A stretch of 64,000 nt of DNA from Bifidobacterium minimum (GCF_000741645.1 NZ_JGZD01000009.1:186001-250000), one strand, 5' to 3'; numbered from the stretch's first letter, positions 16,696 through 24,905 are shown. Notes: generated from the sequence alone by a model not told the origin. Translations and numbers: made by a program.

Positions 16696-17436
16696 ATGTC
16701 TTACAAACTGGTATTGCTCCGACATGGTCAGAGCGCATGGAACAAGACCAATCAATTCACCGGCTGGGTGGATGTCCCGCTGACTGAGCAGGGCGTCGAG
16801 GAGGCCAAGCGCGGGGGCCGTCTTCTCAAGGAGAAGAACGTGCTTCCCGATATCGTCTTCACCTCGCTGCTTCGCCGGGCTATCAACACCGCCAACTACG
16901 CGTTGGACGAGGCCGACCGTCTGTGGATTCCCGTGGAGCGCAGCTGGCGTCTCAACGAGCGTCATTACGGCGCGTTGCAGGGCAAGAACAAGTCCGAGAT
17001 CCGTGAGAAGTACGGCGACGAGAAGTTCATGATCTGGCGCCGTTCCTATGCTACTCCGCCGCCCGAGATCAACCCGGACGACGAGTACTCGCAGGATCAT
17101 GACCCGCGCTACGCCGGGGATCCGGTTCCGGAGACCGAGGCCCTGTCGAACGTCGTCAGCCGCGTCATGCCGTATTGGGAGTCCGCGATCGTTCCGCAGC
17201 TCAAGTCCGGCAAGACCGTTCTGATCGCCGCCCACGGCAATTCGCTTCGTGCCATCGTCAAGATGCTTGACGGTCTGAGCGAGGAGGAGATCTCCAAGGT
17301 CAACATCCCGACCGCCATTCCGCTGGTCTACGAGCTTGACGAGAACTTCAAGCCCATCAAACCGCGTGGCGAGTACCTTGATCCCGAGGCCGCCGCCGCC
17401 GGCGCCGCCGCCGTCGCAGCCCAGGGACAGAAGTAA
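16696..17436 (+). CDS. gpmA: 2,3-bisphosphoglycerate-dependent phosphoglycerate mutase
   Basis: 246-residue glycolytic enzyme interconverting 3- and 2-phosphoglycerate. The phosphohistidine motif LRHGQSAWN has the catalytic His10; [23 protein letters not shown], and the second His in [13 protein letters not shown] follow, all as in dPGM enzymes. The C-terminus is an Ala-rich tail ending AAQGQK. The last 15 bp, including the TAA, are duplicated immediately downstream. The start has no ribosome site and a -10 box 6 nt upstream. A hairpin terminator follows at 17475-17509. Confidence 0.97.
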   Translation: MSYKLVLLRHGQSAWNKTNQFTGWVDVPLTEQGVEEAKRGGRLLKEKNVLPDIVFTSLLRRAINTANYALDEADRLWIPVERSWRLNERHYGALQGKNKSEIREKYGDEKFMIWRRSYATPPPEINPDDEYSQDHDPRYAGDPVPETEALSNVVSRVMPYWESAIVPQLKSGKTVLIAAHGNSLRAIVKMLDGLSEEEISKVNIPTAIPLVYELDENFKPIKPRGEYLDPEAAAAGAAAVAAQGQK

Positions 17437-17451
17437 CAGGGACAGAAGTAG
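17422..17451 (+). repeat. 15-bp tandem duplication spanning the gpmA stop
   Basis: CAGGGACAGAAGTAA (17422-17436, the last four codons plus TAA) is followed directly by CAGGGACAGAAGTAG (17437-17451); 14 of 15 bases match and both copies end in a stop codon in register. Confidence 0.95.
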
Positions 17452-17474
17452 GTCGAACGGATCGTTCCCCTGAC

Positions 17475-17509
17475 GGGGGCCGCACCAAAAAGGTGCGGGG
17501 CCCCTTGTT
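17475..17509. terminator. Hairpin between convergent gpmA and phoU
   Basis: GGGGGCCGCACC, loop AAAAA, GGTGCGGGGCCCC, then TTGTT. A strong GC stem after gpmA; the T-run is short. It sits between two convergent genes and may serve both. Confidence 0.75.
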
Positions 17510-17538
17510 CCGTGGTGAGCATCGGCGCCGGAATGGCG

Positions 17539-17572
17539 CGAACGGTCAGTTGATGCGAACGGTCAGTCGATG
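17539..17572. repeat. 17-bp tandem duplication spanning the phoU stop
   Basis: CGAACGGTCAGTTGATG (17539-17555) followed by CGAACGGTCAGTCGATG (17556-17572), 16 of 17 identical. On the minus strand both copies contain an in-register TGA; the phoU stop is in the inner copy. Confidence 0.95.
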
Positions 17573-18243
17573 TCCGTTCCCTCGTCTCGCGACGGCTCCT
17601 TGGTGGGATCGAATCCGGAGACGATATAGACCACCCGCCGTGCCGCCGAAACCGCATGATCCCCAAGGCGCTCCATGAAGCGCGCCAGAAGGACGACGTT
17701 GATGAGATCCTGACGCGATCCGGTCCAGTCGTCCGCGAGGACCAGATCGAAGGTCTTGTGGTGGAGTGCGTCGAGCTGGTCGTCGCTGAGGATGATCTGC
17801 TCGGCCGTTTTGGCGTCACGGTCGGCGAGCATGCTGACCATGCGATCGGCCATCACGGTGAGGAAATCCCCCATCTGCGTGAAAAGCGGCATGGCGTCGG
17901 GGGTGATCGCCGATTGGGGATATGTCCGTCGGGCGGCTTCGGCGAGATGCCTTGCCAGATCGCCCATGCGCTCGAAGGTCGACGCCAGGCGCATGGTCGA
18001 TACGACGACCCGCAGATCGGTTGCGACGGGATTCTGCTTGGCCAGCAGCTTCACGCATTGGTCGAGGATGCTTGATTCGAGATTGTCGATCGCGGAATCC
18101 CCGTCTATCACGCTTTGGGCCGCTTCGACGTCGCTTTTGAGCAGCGCCGTGCAGGACAGGTTGATGGCGCGGCGCACATCCTGGGCCATGGTGTCGAGGT
18201 CGTCCGCGACGGCCCTCATCTCCTCGTTGAATATCACACGCAT
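17563..18243 (-). CDS. phoU: Phosphate-signalling accessory protein PhoU
   Basis: 226-residue all-helical protein with two PhoU repeats: MAQDVRRAINLSCTALLKSD...NLESSILDQCVKLLAKQNPVATDLR...STFERMGDLARHLAEAA, and then MVSMLADRDAKTAEQIILSDDQLDALHHK...VVLLARFMERLGDHAVSAARRV. The metal-binding ERMGD and ERLGDHA motifs of each repeat are intact. PhoU links phosphate import to the PhoR/SenX3-type kinase. Minus-strand GGCGGGAAT precedes the ATG. It is divergent from the kinase gene at 18414; no pst genes or response regulator are in the window. Confidence 0.93.
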   Translation of the reverse strand: MRVIFNEEMRAVADDLDTMAQDVRRAINLSCTALLKSDVEAAQSVIDGDSAIDNLESSILDQCVKLLAKQNPVATDLRVVVSTMRLASTFERMGDLARHLAEAARRTYPQSAITPDAMPLFTQMGDFLTVMADRMVSMLADRDAKTAEQIILSDDQLDALHHKTFDLVLADDWTGSRQDLINVVLLARFMERLGDHAVSAARRVVYIVSGFDPTKEPSRDEGTDID

Positions 18244-18413
18244 ATTCCCGCCAGCCTTTCGCGTATAGACGCATTCGATGAAACCAGTCTATTATGCCGA
18301 GCGCCATTGTCCATGGGCATGTCTGCATCCAAACGACTGTTCAGGAAGAATTCATGGTGGCGTTCACTCAAGATTCACCGCACCCTACGTCGACGCGGTG
18401 GGAGAATGGATAC

Positions 18414-19610
18414 ATGGAATGGTCTGCGCTATCGGGATCGTCGATGATCTGGCTGGTTGCCGGAGTCGTCATCGGAGCGGTTCTGATCGGGGTGGTGGCG
18501 CTGGTGGCGTCACGTCGGCGTGCGGATGGTGAGTTTGATGACGCCGGCGATGAGGTCGACGATTCGGTGGTGTCCGTGCTGTCGATGCTGGATGAGGCCT
18601 CCGTCGTTCTGGATTCCTCCGATGAGGTTGTTCAGGCGAGTCCCTCGGCCTATCGCATGGGGGTGGTGGCGGATGATGCCGTGTCCGATCCGCAGATACG
18701 CGCGATGGTCTGGCGTGCGAGGAGAGAGAGGCGAGTCGTCCGATCCGACGTCACGACGTGGACTCCGGAACGATTCCGCGAGGATTCCGCCTCTGATGCC
18801 TCCGACGCCGGAGGTTCCACAGCGGCCGTGTCGAGACGCAACTGGCTTACCGTGACCGTATCGATGATCGCAGGGGGAACCGTCATCGTGCTGATCGATG
18901 ACGTCAGCGAGCGGGTGCGTTTCGCCCAGGTTCGCGACTCGTTCATCGACAACGTCTCGGAGCAGCTTGTGGGACCGACGGCGGCGATCGAGGATCTGGC
19001 CGAGTCGATGGAATCCGGCGGAATCGACGCCGCGCATGTCATGGAATCGGCCAGACAGGCGCGGCGGTACGCCTCGCATCTCAAACGGATGGTCGCGGAT
19101 CTCCTTCTTCTGATCAAAGCCCAGGAGCCCGTGGTGCCTTCCATGGAGAATCGCCTTTCCCTGCGTGATGAGGTGGACGCCGCGTGTGATAGCTGTGCTG
19201 CGCTGGCGAAGGACAATGGCATCAGGGTGGAGGTCAGCGGGGAGGACGATCTGATGGTCAACGGCGATCCGGGACAGATCCGGGTGGCCGTGGCGAAGCT
19301 TGTCGAGAACGCGATTGCGTATTCGACGCAGGGTGCCGTCGTATCGGTTCTGGTCACGCGGGCCTCGTCGCCGGAACGGGCGATGGTCCAGGTGGTCGAC
19401 CGTGGTTGCGGAATCGCGAAGGACGAATGCCCCCGCGTGTTCGAGAGATTCTATCGTGGCAGCAACCAGAACCATCGCACGTCCGAGGGCATCGGCCTGG
19501 GACTCGCGATCGTGAAGCACGTCTCGCTTACCCATCACGGCATTGTGTCGGTCTGGAGCGCTCCCGGTCAGGGGAGCACCTTCACGATGTCGTTGCCGGT
19601 CGCCCAGTAG
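18414..19610 (+). CDS. SenX3/PhoR-like sensor kinase lacking the phosphoacceptor His
   Basis: 398 residues from ATG 18414, preceded by GGAGAA. One N-terminal membrane span (SGSSMIWLVAGVVIGAVLIG) is followed by a PAS-like region with MLDEASVVLDSSDEVVQASP. The H-box, NVSHELKTP in SenX3, reads NVSEQLVGP here: the phosphorylatable His is Glu183 (codon GAG at 18960-18962). The ATPase domain looks complete: N-box LVENAIAYS, G1 VVDRGCGI, F-box FERFYRG, G2 GIGLGLAIVKHV. It may be an ATP-binding pseudokinase or use a partner kinase. It is divergent from phoU, and no response regulator gene is adjacent, unlike senX3-regX3. Confidence 0.85.
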   Translation: MEWSALSGSSMIWLVAGVVIGAVLIGVVALVASRRRADGEFDDAGDEVDDSVVSVLSMLDEASVVLDSSDEVVQASPSAYRMGVVADDAVSDPQIRAMVWRARRERRVVRSDVTTWTPERFREDSASDASDAGGSTAAVSRRNWLTVTVSMIAGGTVIVLIDDVSERVRFAQVRDSFIDNVSEQLVGPTAAIEDLAESMESGGIDAAHVMESARQARRYASHLKRMVADLLLLIKAQEPVVPSMENRLSLRDEVDAACDSCAALAKDNGIRVEVSGEDDLMVNGDPGQIRVAVAKLVENAIAYSTQGAVVSVLVTRASSPERAMVQVVDRGCGIAKDECPRVFERFYRGSNQNHRTSEGIGLGLAIVKHVSLTHHGIVSVWSAPGQGSTFTMSLPVAQ

Positions 19611-19618
19611 GGACGCCA

Positions 19619-19640
19619 TAGTCGATAGTCGATAGTCGAT
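19619..19640 (+). repeat. 7-bp tandem repeat after the sensor kinase
   Basis: TAGTCGA three times in a row plus one base, beginning 9 nt after the kinase stop codon. Confidence 0.9.
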
Positions 19641-19719
19641 CGTCGTCGTTTGCCGGTGGCGCCGGTGGTGCCGTTTTATGCCGAATAAGCCGGATGCCGG
19701 AATCCGGTGGCGTCGAACG

Positions 19720-19974
19720 TCACTTCCCTAACTGGCTGTAGTTGCGCCTATCGAGCCGTTCCCATACAAGAAGGGCGACGCCGACTCCCAATCCTGCGAG
19801 AATTACCCAGAAGGCCCTTCCCGTGGGAATCGTGAGGGCCATCAGCACGAGACATACAACGAGCGCGATGAGCCACATCACCATGCCGGCGAGGAACACC
19901 CGTTGAAGGTTGACCCTTATTGGTTTGGGCATCGGCCTTCGAGCATCCGGGTTGATGATCGGTGCAAGCTTCAT
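19720..19974 (-). CDS. Small DUF2530-like membrane protein
   Basis: 84 residues with two membrane spans (VFLAGMVMWLIALVVCLVLM and FWVILAGLGVGVALLVW) and a basic C-terminal tail (ERLDRRNYSQLGK). The PIRVNL...AGMVMW...WERLDRR pattern fits the actinobacterial DUF2530 family, of unknown function. The start has no Shine-Dalgarno, but on the minus strand TATGGT lies 6 nt before the ATG, so it may be leaderless. It is divergent from manA across a shared palindrome at 19986-20001. Confidence 0.75.
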   Translation of the reverse strand: MKLAPIINPDARRPMPKPIRVNLQRVFLAGMVMWLIALVVCLVLMALTIPTGRAFWVILAGLGVGVALLVWERLDRRNYSQLGK

Positions 19975-19985
19975 GGTTTCACCAT

Positions 19986-20001
19986 ATACCGGAACCGGTA
20001 T
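19986..20001. promoter_or_regulatory. Perfect palindrome between DUF2530 and manA
   Basis: ATACCGG-AA-CCGGTAT, 7-bp arms with a 2-bp spacer, placed in the divergent promoter region. It overlaps a plus-strand -10 candidate TATTAT (19999-20004) and lies next to the minus-strand TATGGT, so a bound protein could control both genes. The binding protein is unknown. Confidence 0.5.
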
Positions 20002-20063
20002 TATGTGGTCCTTCAGCGGGTACCTTGATGAGGCGCCTGTCCGCGATCAGGGAGGAGCACCTT

Positions 20064-21413
20064 GTGTATCGCATCGAGCCAGTGCTCAAGCCCTATGAGT
20101 GGGGGTCGAAGGACCGCCTCCAGACGATGTTTCCCCATGGTCGGGCCGCGCATGTGACGGGTCCGCTCGCCGAGGTGTGGTTCAGCGGGCATCCCGTGTG
20201 GCCGTCGGTTGTCGATGGAGGGCCCGCCGGATCCTCCACCGTGGATCAGCTGATCCGTGACGATCCCACCTCCATGCTTGGTGAGTTTGACTCGTCCCGT
20301 TTTGGTCCCGTCCTTCCCTTTCTGCTCAAGGTGATCTCGGCCCGGCGTCCTCTGTCCCTTCAGGTTCATCCCGTGTCGTTCCGGGCGCGTGAGGGGTTCA
20401 ACAGGGAGAACAGGGCCGGCATCGCCTCGGATTCCCCGTCGCGGGCCTATCGCGACCGTGTCGAGAAGAACGAGATGGTCGTGGCGCTGGATCCCTTTGA
20501 GCTGTCCGTCGGATTCGCGGGTATGGGGGTGACGCGTTCCGTCCTGGCGAGGGTCCGGCATCCCGTGGCGGCGGCGATGCTGCGTTGTGTCGAAGAGGCG
20601 GATGAGTCGCCTGGCTATGACGGCGTCGGTGATGACGACGTCGGTGATGACGACGCGATGGCATGGCTGTCGCATGGGGCCCGTGCCCGCCGCCGCGCGT
20701 TGGGCATCGCGGTCACGAGCCCTCCACGATGTGCCGCTGGCCTGTACGATGCGTTGCGGAAGGCTCTGGCGGGGGCGGACGATGGGCGCGGAGCGGCCAT
20801 GCTTCGGCATGCCCTCGTCGCGGCGGACGCGTTCCCCGGTGACTGCAGTCCTTTGGCGCTGCTTCTTATGAATGCCGTCAGTCTTGACCGAGGGCAGGGC
20901 ATGTACGTTCCCGCCGGCACATTGCATACGTATATCGGCGGGACGGCCGTTGAGATCATGACGAATTCGGACACCGTGCTCAGGGCCGGTTTGACGGTTA
21001 AGCCACGGCATGTGGATGAGGCTCTTCGCGTCGTGGACTATGAGGGCGATGGAGGTGTCAGACTGCTGTCGTTCTCGGGAGAGACCCCGGGGCTGAGCGT
21101 CCATGGGCGTGCCGTGGCCGGCGCGATGAGCCCGGGGATCGAGGAGTTCATGCTGTCCTGGTGCAGTTTGCCGGATTCCATCGGGGTTCGCGTCGGGGAG
21201 GGTGCCGGGGAGGAGTCCTACGTGGAGTTGGATCGGGGTCGTGTCCGCGTCGTGCTGTGCGTCTCGGGAGGTGTGCGATGCGAAACGACGGCTGGATCGT
21301 TGCTTCTGAACCCCGGTGAGGCGGCTCTTGCACCGGCGGTTGAGCGCGTTCGCGTGTTTCCCGTCCCGAATGACGGGGATTGCGCCATTCTGATGGCATC
21401 ACCAGCGATTTGA
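20064..21413 (+). CDS. manA: Mannose-6-phosphate isomerase, class I
   Basis: 449-residue type I phosphomannose isomerase interconverting fructose-6-P and mannose-6-P. Zn ligands sit in the LSLQVHP motif, with the C-terminal block GMYVPAGTLHTYIGGTAVEIM and SDTVLRAGLTVKPRHVD typical of the family. GTG 20064 follows GGGAGGAG at the right distance; the in-frame ATG at 19962 lies inside the shared promoter. A short acidic insertion (GVGDDDVGDDDA) comes from a 15-bp duplication at about 20628-20657. A hairpin spans the stop codon. Confidence 0.93.
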   Translation: MYRIEPVLKPYEWGSKDRLQTMFPHGRAAHVTGPLAEVWFSGHPVWPSVVDGGPAGSSTVDQLIRDDPTSMLGEFDSSRFGPVLPFLLKVISARRPLSLQVHPVSFRAREGFNRENRAGIASDSPSRAYRDRVEKNEMVVALDPFELSVGFAGMGVTRSVLARVRHPVAAAMLRCVEEADESPGYDGVGDDDVGDDDAMAWLSHGARARRRALGIAVTSPPRCAAGLYDALRKALAGADDGRGAAMLRHALVAADAFPGDCSPLALLLMNAVSLDRGQGMYVPAGTLHTYIGGTAVEIMTNSDTVLRAGLTVKPRHVDEALRVVDYEGDGGVRLLSFSGETPGLSVHGRAVAGAMSPGIEEFMLSWCSLPDSIGVRVGEGAGEESYVELDRGRVRVVLCVSGGVRCETTAGSLLLNPGEAALAPAVERVRVFPVPNDGDCAILMASPAI

Positions 21414-21422
21414 GATCGCTGG
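21402..21422 (+). terminator. Hairpin spanning the manA stop codon
   Basis: CCAGCGAT, loop TTGAG, ATCGCTGG: a perfect 8-bp stem whose loop contains the TGA of manA. No T tract follows, so it could act as an mRNA 3' stabiliser rather than a classic terminator. Confidence 0.45.
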
Positions 21423-21456
21423 GCCGTGCCGCCGTCACGCCGAACGGGTTCCACGG

Positions 21457-21515
21457 CATGGAACCGAGACAGCGTGGAACCGGGACGGCGTAAAACCAGG
21501 ACGGCACGGAACCGG
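21457..21515. repeat. 16-bp imperfect tandem repeat between manA and serC
   Basis: Units CATGGAACCGAGACAG, CGTGGAACCGGGACGG, CGTAAAACCAGGACGG and a partial CACGGAACCGG, in register with period 16. It fills most of the spacer between the convergent genes. Confidence 0.85.
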
Positions 21516-21539
21516 TGTGGTGGGGGAAACGAAAAGGAC

Positions 21540-22682
21540 CTAGATCCGTGACACGACGTAATCAACGCATCGCGTCAGCGCCTGCACGTCCTTGGGGTCG
21601 ACGGAGGGGAACACCCCGATGCGCAGCTGGTTGCGACCGAGTTTGCGGTATCCCGACGTGTCCACGATCCCGTTGTCGGTGAGCCTCGACACCACCGTTG
21701 CGGCGTCGACTGACGGGTCGAGATCGATGGTGACGACGGAATGGGACCGCGCATCCTGATCGGTCACGAACGGCGAGGCGTAATCGCTTCGTTCGGCCCA
21801 GTCGTAAAGCGTCCGCGCCGATTCCTCGCACCGTGACGTCGCCCAGTCCAGTCCGCCGTGGTCGTTCAGCCAGCGGATCTGATTCTCCATCAGGATCAGC
21901 GTGGCCACTGCCGGCGTATTGAGCGTCTGCTCCTTGCGTGAGTTCTCCAGGGCCGACGTCAGCGACAGGAACGCTGGTATCCAACGGTCCTTCGCCTCCT
22001 GACGCGCGGAGGTTTCTATGGAGTACGCGCGCTCGATGGCTTCGGGGGAGAGGACGGCGAACCAGAGGCCGCCGTCGGATCCGAAGGCCTTCTGCGGGGA
22101 GAAGTAGTAGGCGTCCGTCTGCGCGATGTCAACGGGCAGGGCTCCGGCCGCGCTGGTTCCATCGACGAGGATGAGCGCGCCCTGCCGTGCGCTTCCCCCG
22201 ATTCTCGACACGGGGGCGCTGACTCCGGTGGAGGTCTCGTTGTGTGCCCAGCAGTAGGCGTCGACGCCGTCGGTGAGGTCGGGAAGGCGATAGGTTCCCG
22301 GTTGCGATGAGAACAGGACGGGGGAATCGAGGAATGGCGCGTTCTCGGCCTCCATGGCGAATTTCGCGCTGAATGATCCGTAGCTGCCGAACGCCGCCCT
22401 GTGGTCGATGAGGCATGCGCAGGCGATGTCCCAGAAGGCGCTTGCTCCGCCGTTTCCCAGCGCGATCTCATATCCGTCGGGGACGCGCAGGAACGAGCGC
22501 AGCCCATCGCGTATCGACGCGACGAGTCTTCTGACCGGGGGCTTGCGGTGGGACGTGCCCATGAGGGACGTCGAGCCTTCGTCAAGCGCGGCCATCTGGT
22601 CGGTGCGTATCTTGCTTGGGCCGGACCCGAAACGTCCATCCTGGGGAAGCAGGCTTGCGGGAATCTGTAGACCGTCATTCAT
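21540..22682 (-). CDS. serC: Phosphoserine aminotransferase
   Basis: 380 residues, resembling the actinobacterial SerC type. FGSGPSKIRTDQM opens the fold, TSLMGTSHRKPPVRRLV binds substrate phosphate, CWAHNETSTGV and LVDGTSAAGALPVDI surround PLP, and YFSPQKAFGSDGGLW carries the Schiff-base Lys. It converts 3-phosphohydroxypyruvate and glutamate to phosphoserine in serine biosynthesis. The ATG has no Shine-Dalgarno; TACCCT (plus-strand 22690-22695, read on minus) ends 7 nt before it, consistent with a leaderless message. Confidence 0.93.
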   Translation of the reverse strand: MNDGLQIPASLLPQDGRFGSGPSKIRTDQMAALDEGSTSLMGTSHRKPPVRRLVASIRDGLRSFLRVPDGYEIALGNGGASAFWDIACACLIDHRAAFGSYGSFSAKFAMEAENAPFLDSPVLFSSQPGTYRLPDLTDGVDAYCWAHNETSTGVSAPVSRIGGSARQGALILVDGTSAAGALPVDIAQTDAYYFSPQKAFGSDGGLWFAVLSPEAIERAYSIETSARQEAKDRWIPAFLSLTSALENSRKEQTLNTPAVATLILMENQIRWLNDHGGLDWATSRCEESARTLYDWAERSDYASPFVTDQDARSHSVVTIDLDPSVDAATVVSRLTDNGIVDTSGYRKLGRNQLRIGVFPSVDPKDVQALTRCVDYVVSRI

Positions 22683-22689
22683 GCTTCCG

Positions 22690-22695
22690 AGGGTA
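22690..22695 (-). promoter_or_regulatory. -10 box of serC, leaderless start
   Basis: TACCCT on the minus strand, 7 nt upstream of the serC ATG, in TANNNT form and with no ribosome binding site following. Confidence 0.5.
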
Positions 22696-22842
22696 GTCTC
22701 CGCTGTGGATGGCGGGACGGCCTCGGAACGCAGCGTGTTCGTTCTGACGCCGCGGTATCCGGCTTTGCTGCCAGAAGCGTGTGCTACGATGACGCGGGTG
22801 TCCGGCCGTTTGCGCCGTTCAGCGACGTCGGAAACGTGAAAT

Positions 22843-22852
22843 ATCGTTAAAT
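22843..22852 (+). promoter_or_regulatory. Motif ATCGTTAAAT upstream of the CHAP gene
   Basis: The 10-mer ATCGTTAAAT lies 84 nt before the CHAP gene start and recurs exactly at 23971-23980 upstream of the NlpC/P60 gene. A shared binding site for a cell-wall regulator is possible. Confidence 0.35.
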
Positions 22853-22935
22853 ATCGCGATGATGTTCTCGTGTGATGATTGTGGATGCCGTGCGCGCGGG
22901 GTCGTGGCGGTTGATGATCCTCAAGGAGTGTGGTA

Positions 22936-23907
22936 ATGGGTAGTGCCGCTCATAAGGCCCGATCTTCCGGTCGCAGTCGGTTTCTATCCGGCTGGGTCCT
23001 TGGGCGGGTCTCCTCTGACAAAGGCGCCCACGCCCAGCATTGCGAAGCCGTTTTGGACGATGGGAATCCGCTTGATGCCGGGCGCGACGACGGTACTTCG
23101 ATAGCAGGCGTGGATCGTGACCTCCTTCGACGGTTGAATTCGTCCGCACCCGTCACCCGACGGGAGATGCGGCTGGCCGCCCGGGCGCAGCGGCGGAGGA
23201 ACAACCTTGTCGCGTCGGCGTCGCTGGCGGCTTTGGTGGGTACCGTGACGTCGGTCATGGCCTGGGCGGGGCCGCAGGGGTCCTCGACGTCCACGGCTCA
23301 GGAGACGACCACCACGCAGATCCAACGGGTGCGGGGGGATTCGGCGGCCTCGCGGTCCGATGAACGGACGGATCTGACGCAGACGCAATCGTCGTCGACG
23401 GATGACGGCGGGTGGAGTCTGGGCGAGTCGAACTCCCAGTTTGATGTGAAGAAGATGTCCACCGTGGCGGCGTCGAACGTGCGGGTCGCTGCGTTGATGG
23501 AGAAGGACTCCGCCGTGCTCCCCTCCGGATTCAATCCGAATCACGCCACCGGTGATGCGGGCAACACGTACGAGTTCGGCCAGTGCACGTGGTGGGTCTA
23601 CAAGCGACGGACCCAACTCGGCCTCCCTGTGGGGTCCCATATGGGTGATGGACGGATGTGGGCCGATTCCGCCAAGACGCTGGGGTACTGGGTCGATTCC
23701 ACGCCTCGGCATGTGGGGGATGTCATCGTCTTCTCCGCGGGTCAGGACGGCGCGGATGCGGTATACGGCCATGTCGCCATCGTGGAGGCCATCAATGATG
23801 ATGGTTCGGTGGTCACTTCCGAAACCAGCGCGGGCATGTCCGGCGAGACCTTCTCGAGGACCTTCACGGCATCTCAGGCCGCAGCCCTCCGGTACATTCA
23901 TTACTAG
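22936..23907 (+). CDS. CHAP-domain peptidoglycan hydrolase, type II membrane-anchored
   Basis: 323 residues. About 85 residues of charged N-terminus (APVTRREMRLAARAQRRR) precede one hydrophobic segment (NNLVASASLAALVGTVTSVMAWA), then a Ser/Thr/Gln-rich linker and a C-terminal CHAP domain (about 205-323). The catalytic Cys is in EFGQCTWWVY and the His in YGHVAIVEAI. It should cleave peptidoglycan peptide bonds outside the membrane, in daughter-cell separation or wall turnover. ATG 22936 follows AAGGAG. An internal ATG before the hydrophobic segment could give a classical signal peptide but lacks spacing for a ribosome site. The final 24 bp are duplicated downstream. Confidence 0.87.
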   Translation: MGSAAHKARSSGRSRFLSGWVLGRVSSDKGAHAQHCEAVLDDGNPLDAGRDDGTSIAGVDRDLLRRLNSSAPVTRREMRLAARAQRRRNNLVASASLAALVGTVTSVMAWAGPQGSSTSTAQETTTTQIQRVRGDSAASRSDERTDLTQTQSSSTDDGGWSLGESNSQFDVKKMSTVAASNVRVAALMEKDSAVLPSGFNPNHATGDAGNTYEFGQCTWWVYKRRTQLGLPVGSHMGDGRMWADSAKTLGYWVDSTPRHVGDVIVFSAGQDGADAVYGHVAIVEAINDDGSVVTSETSAGMSGETFSRTFTASQAAALRYIHY

Positions 23908-23932
23908 GCCCCTCGGTACATCCATTACTGGG
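23885..23932 (+). repeat. 24-bp tandem duplication spanning the CHAP gene stop
   Basis: 23885-23908 contains the last codons and TAG; 23909-23932 repeats it with 20 of 24 bases identical (shared core CGGTACAT.CATTACT). The second copy has TGG in place of the stop. Confidence 0.9.
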
Positions 23933-23970
23933 TAGCGTGCAGTGCCGGGCATCATGCTTCATCACCGGGC

Positions 23971-24009
23971 ATCGTTAAATCGAATCATCCTGTTACGTCG
24001 AATCATCCT
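23971..24009 (+). repeat. ATCGTTAAAT motif and 18-bp-spaced TCGAATCATCCT pair
   Basis: ATCGTTAAAT at 23971-23980 matches the copy upstream of the CHAP gene. It is followed by TCGAATCATCCT twice (23980-23991 and 23998-24009). GTTAC at 23992-23996 follows a GTTAA at 23974, loosely recalling the paired GTTAC boxes of MtrA regulators; that link is speculative. Confidence 0.45.
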
Positions 24010-24117
24010 ATGGAGTGATTGACGACGGGGCCCGTGGCGGCCATGCTTTCACGGCGTGTCTCCGCGTGGCATCGGCCCATGCGCTAGGCGCGGGATATGT
24101 GTTCAATCTGTGTGTGA

Positions 24118-24123
24118 TAGAGT
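24118..24123 (+). promoter_or_regulatory. Extended -10 of the NlpC/P60 gene, leaderless start
   Basis: TGTGA-TAGAGT: a TANNNT hexamer with an upstream TGTG, ending 8 nt before ATG 24132. No Shine-Dalgarno is present. Confidence 0.5.
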
Positions 24124-24131
24124 TTCGCGTG

Positions 24132-24905
24132 ATGAAGAGCCTAAACAAACCTCTGCTGTCGATCGCCATTGTCGTGGTGGTCGCCATGATGCTTGCCCTG
24201 TTCGCGCCAATGTCGATTGCGAACACGGCCCCGGCCGTCGTCACCTCATCACGGTCCTTCCCGAAGAACAACGTCGTTCGTCGTAATCTTCTTGCCGAGT
24301 CTACGTCGGTGACGGTGGAGGGTGACTCCTCCGACCGCAGTCGCTATACCGAGACCCTGAACGTCGAGAAGACCAAATCGACGAAGGAGCTTCAGGCCGA
24401 GCAGAAGGCCAAGGAGCAGGCCGCGCAGGAGGAGGACGAACGCGAGCAGCAGGCCGCGGCAAGTCGCTCTCAGGAGCGGCAGTCGTTGAGCGCCTCGTCA
24501 TCGTTGTCTTCGTCCTCGTCTTCGTCTTCGTCCTCGTCGTCCGCCACCAAGGGCACCGCGACCGGGTCGGCCATCGCGGCACTGGCCACCTCTTATGAGG
24601 GGAATGCCTATGTCTATGGGGGAGAGACTCCGAATCCCGGATGGGACTGCTCGGGTTTCGTGAAGTACATCTACGCCCAGTTTGGCATAACTCTTCCTCG
24701 CGTCTCAGGATCGCAGGCCACGGTGGGCACCGCGGTCGGCAGTTTGGCAGAGGCTCAGCCGGGGGATATTGTGGCCAACGGAATCCATTCGGGCATTTAT
24801 CTTGGCAACGGTCTGATCATCAGCGCGTTGTTGCCGAGTCTGGGCACTCGGATCACCGGCACCGAAGTCTACACGGGAGCCTACTCGATTCGGCGCGTTG
24901 TGTAG
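24132..24905 (+). CDS. Secreted NlpC/P60 peptidoglycan endopeptidase
   Basis: 257 residues. A Sec-type N-terminus (KSLNKPLLSIAIVVVVAMML) leads into a charged helical region rich in Lys, Glu and Gln (KSTKELQAEQKAKEQAAQEE, coiled-coil-like), a poly-Ser linker of about 20 residues, and a C-terminal NlpC/P60 domain. The catalytic Cys is in WDCSGFVKYIY; IHSGIYLGN carries the His. It would hydrolyse D-glutamyl-diaminoacid or related stem-peptide bonds. ATG 24132 fits a leaderless start. Three GTGTAGTG-containing copies begin at the stop codon. Confidence 0.88.
   Translation: MKSLNKPLLSIAIVVVVAMMLALFAPMSIANTAPAVVTSSRSFPKNNVVRRNLLAESTSVTVEGDSSDRSRYTETLNVEKTKSTKELQAEQKAKEQAAQEEDEREQQAAASRSQERQSLSASSSLSSSSSSSSSSSSATKGTATGSAIAALATSYEGNAYVYGGETPNPGWDCSGFVKYIYAQFGITLPRVSGSQATVGTAVGSLAEAQPGDIVANGIHSGIYLGNGLIISALLPSLGTRITGTEVYTGAYSIRRVV

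Noticed and set aside
22791..22935. c-di-AMP (ydaO-type) riboswitch in the CHAP leader
   Set aside because: Such elements often precede actinobacterial wall hydrolases and the leader may be long, but the conserved core sequences could not be found by eye.
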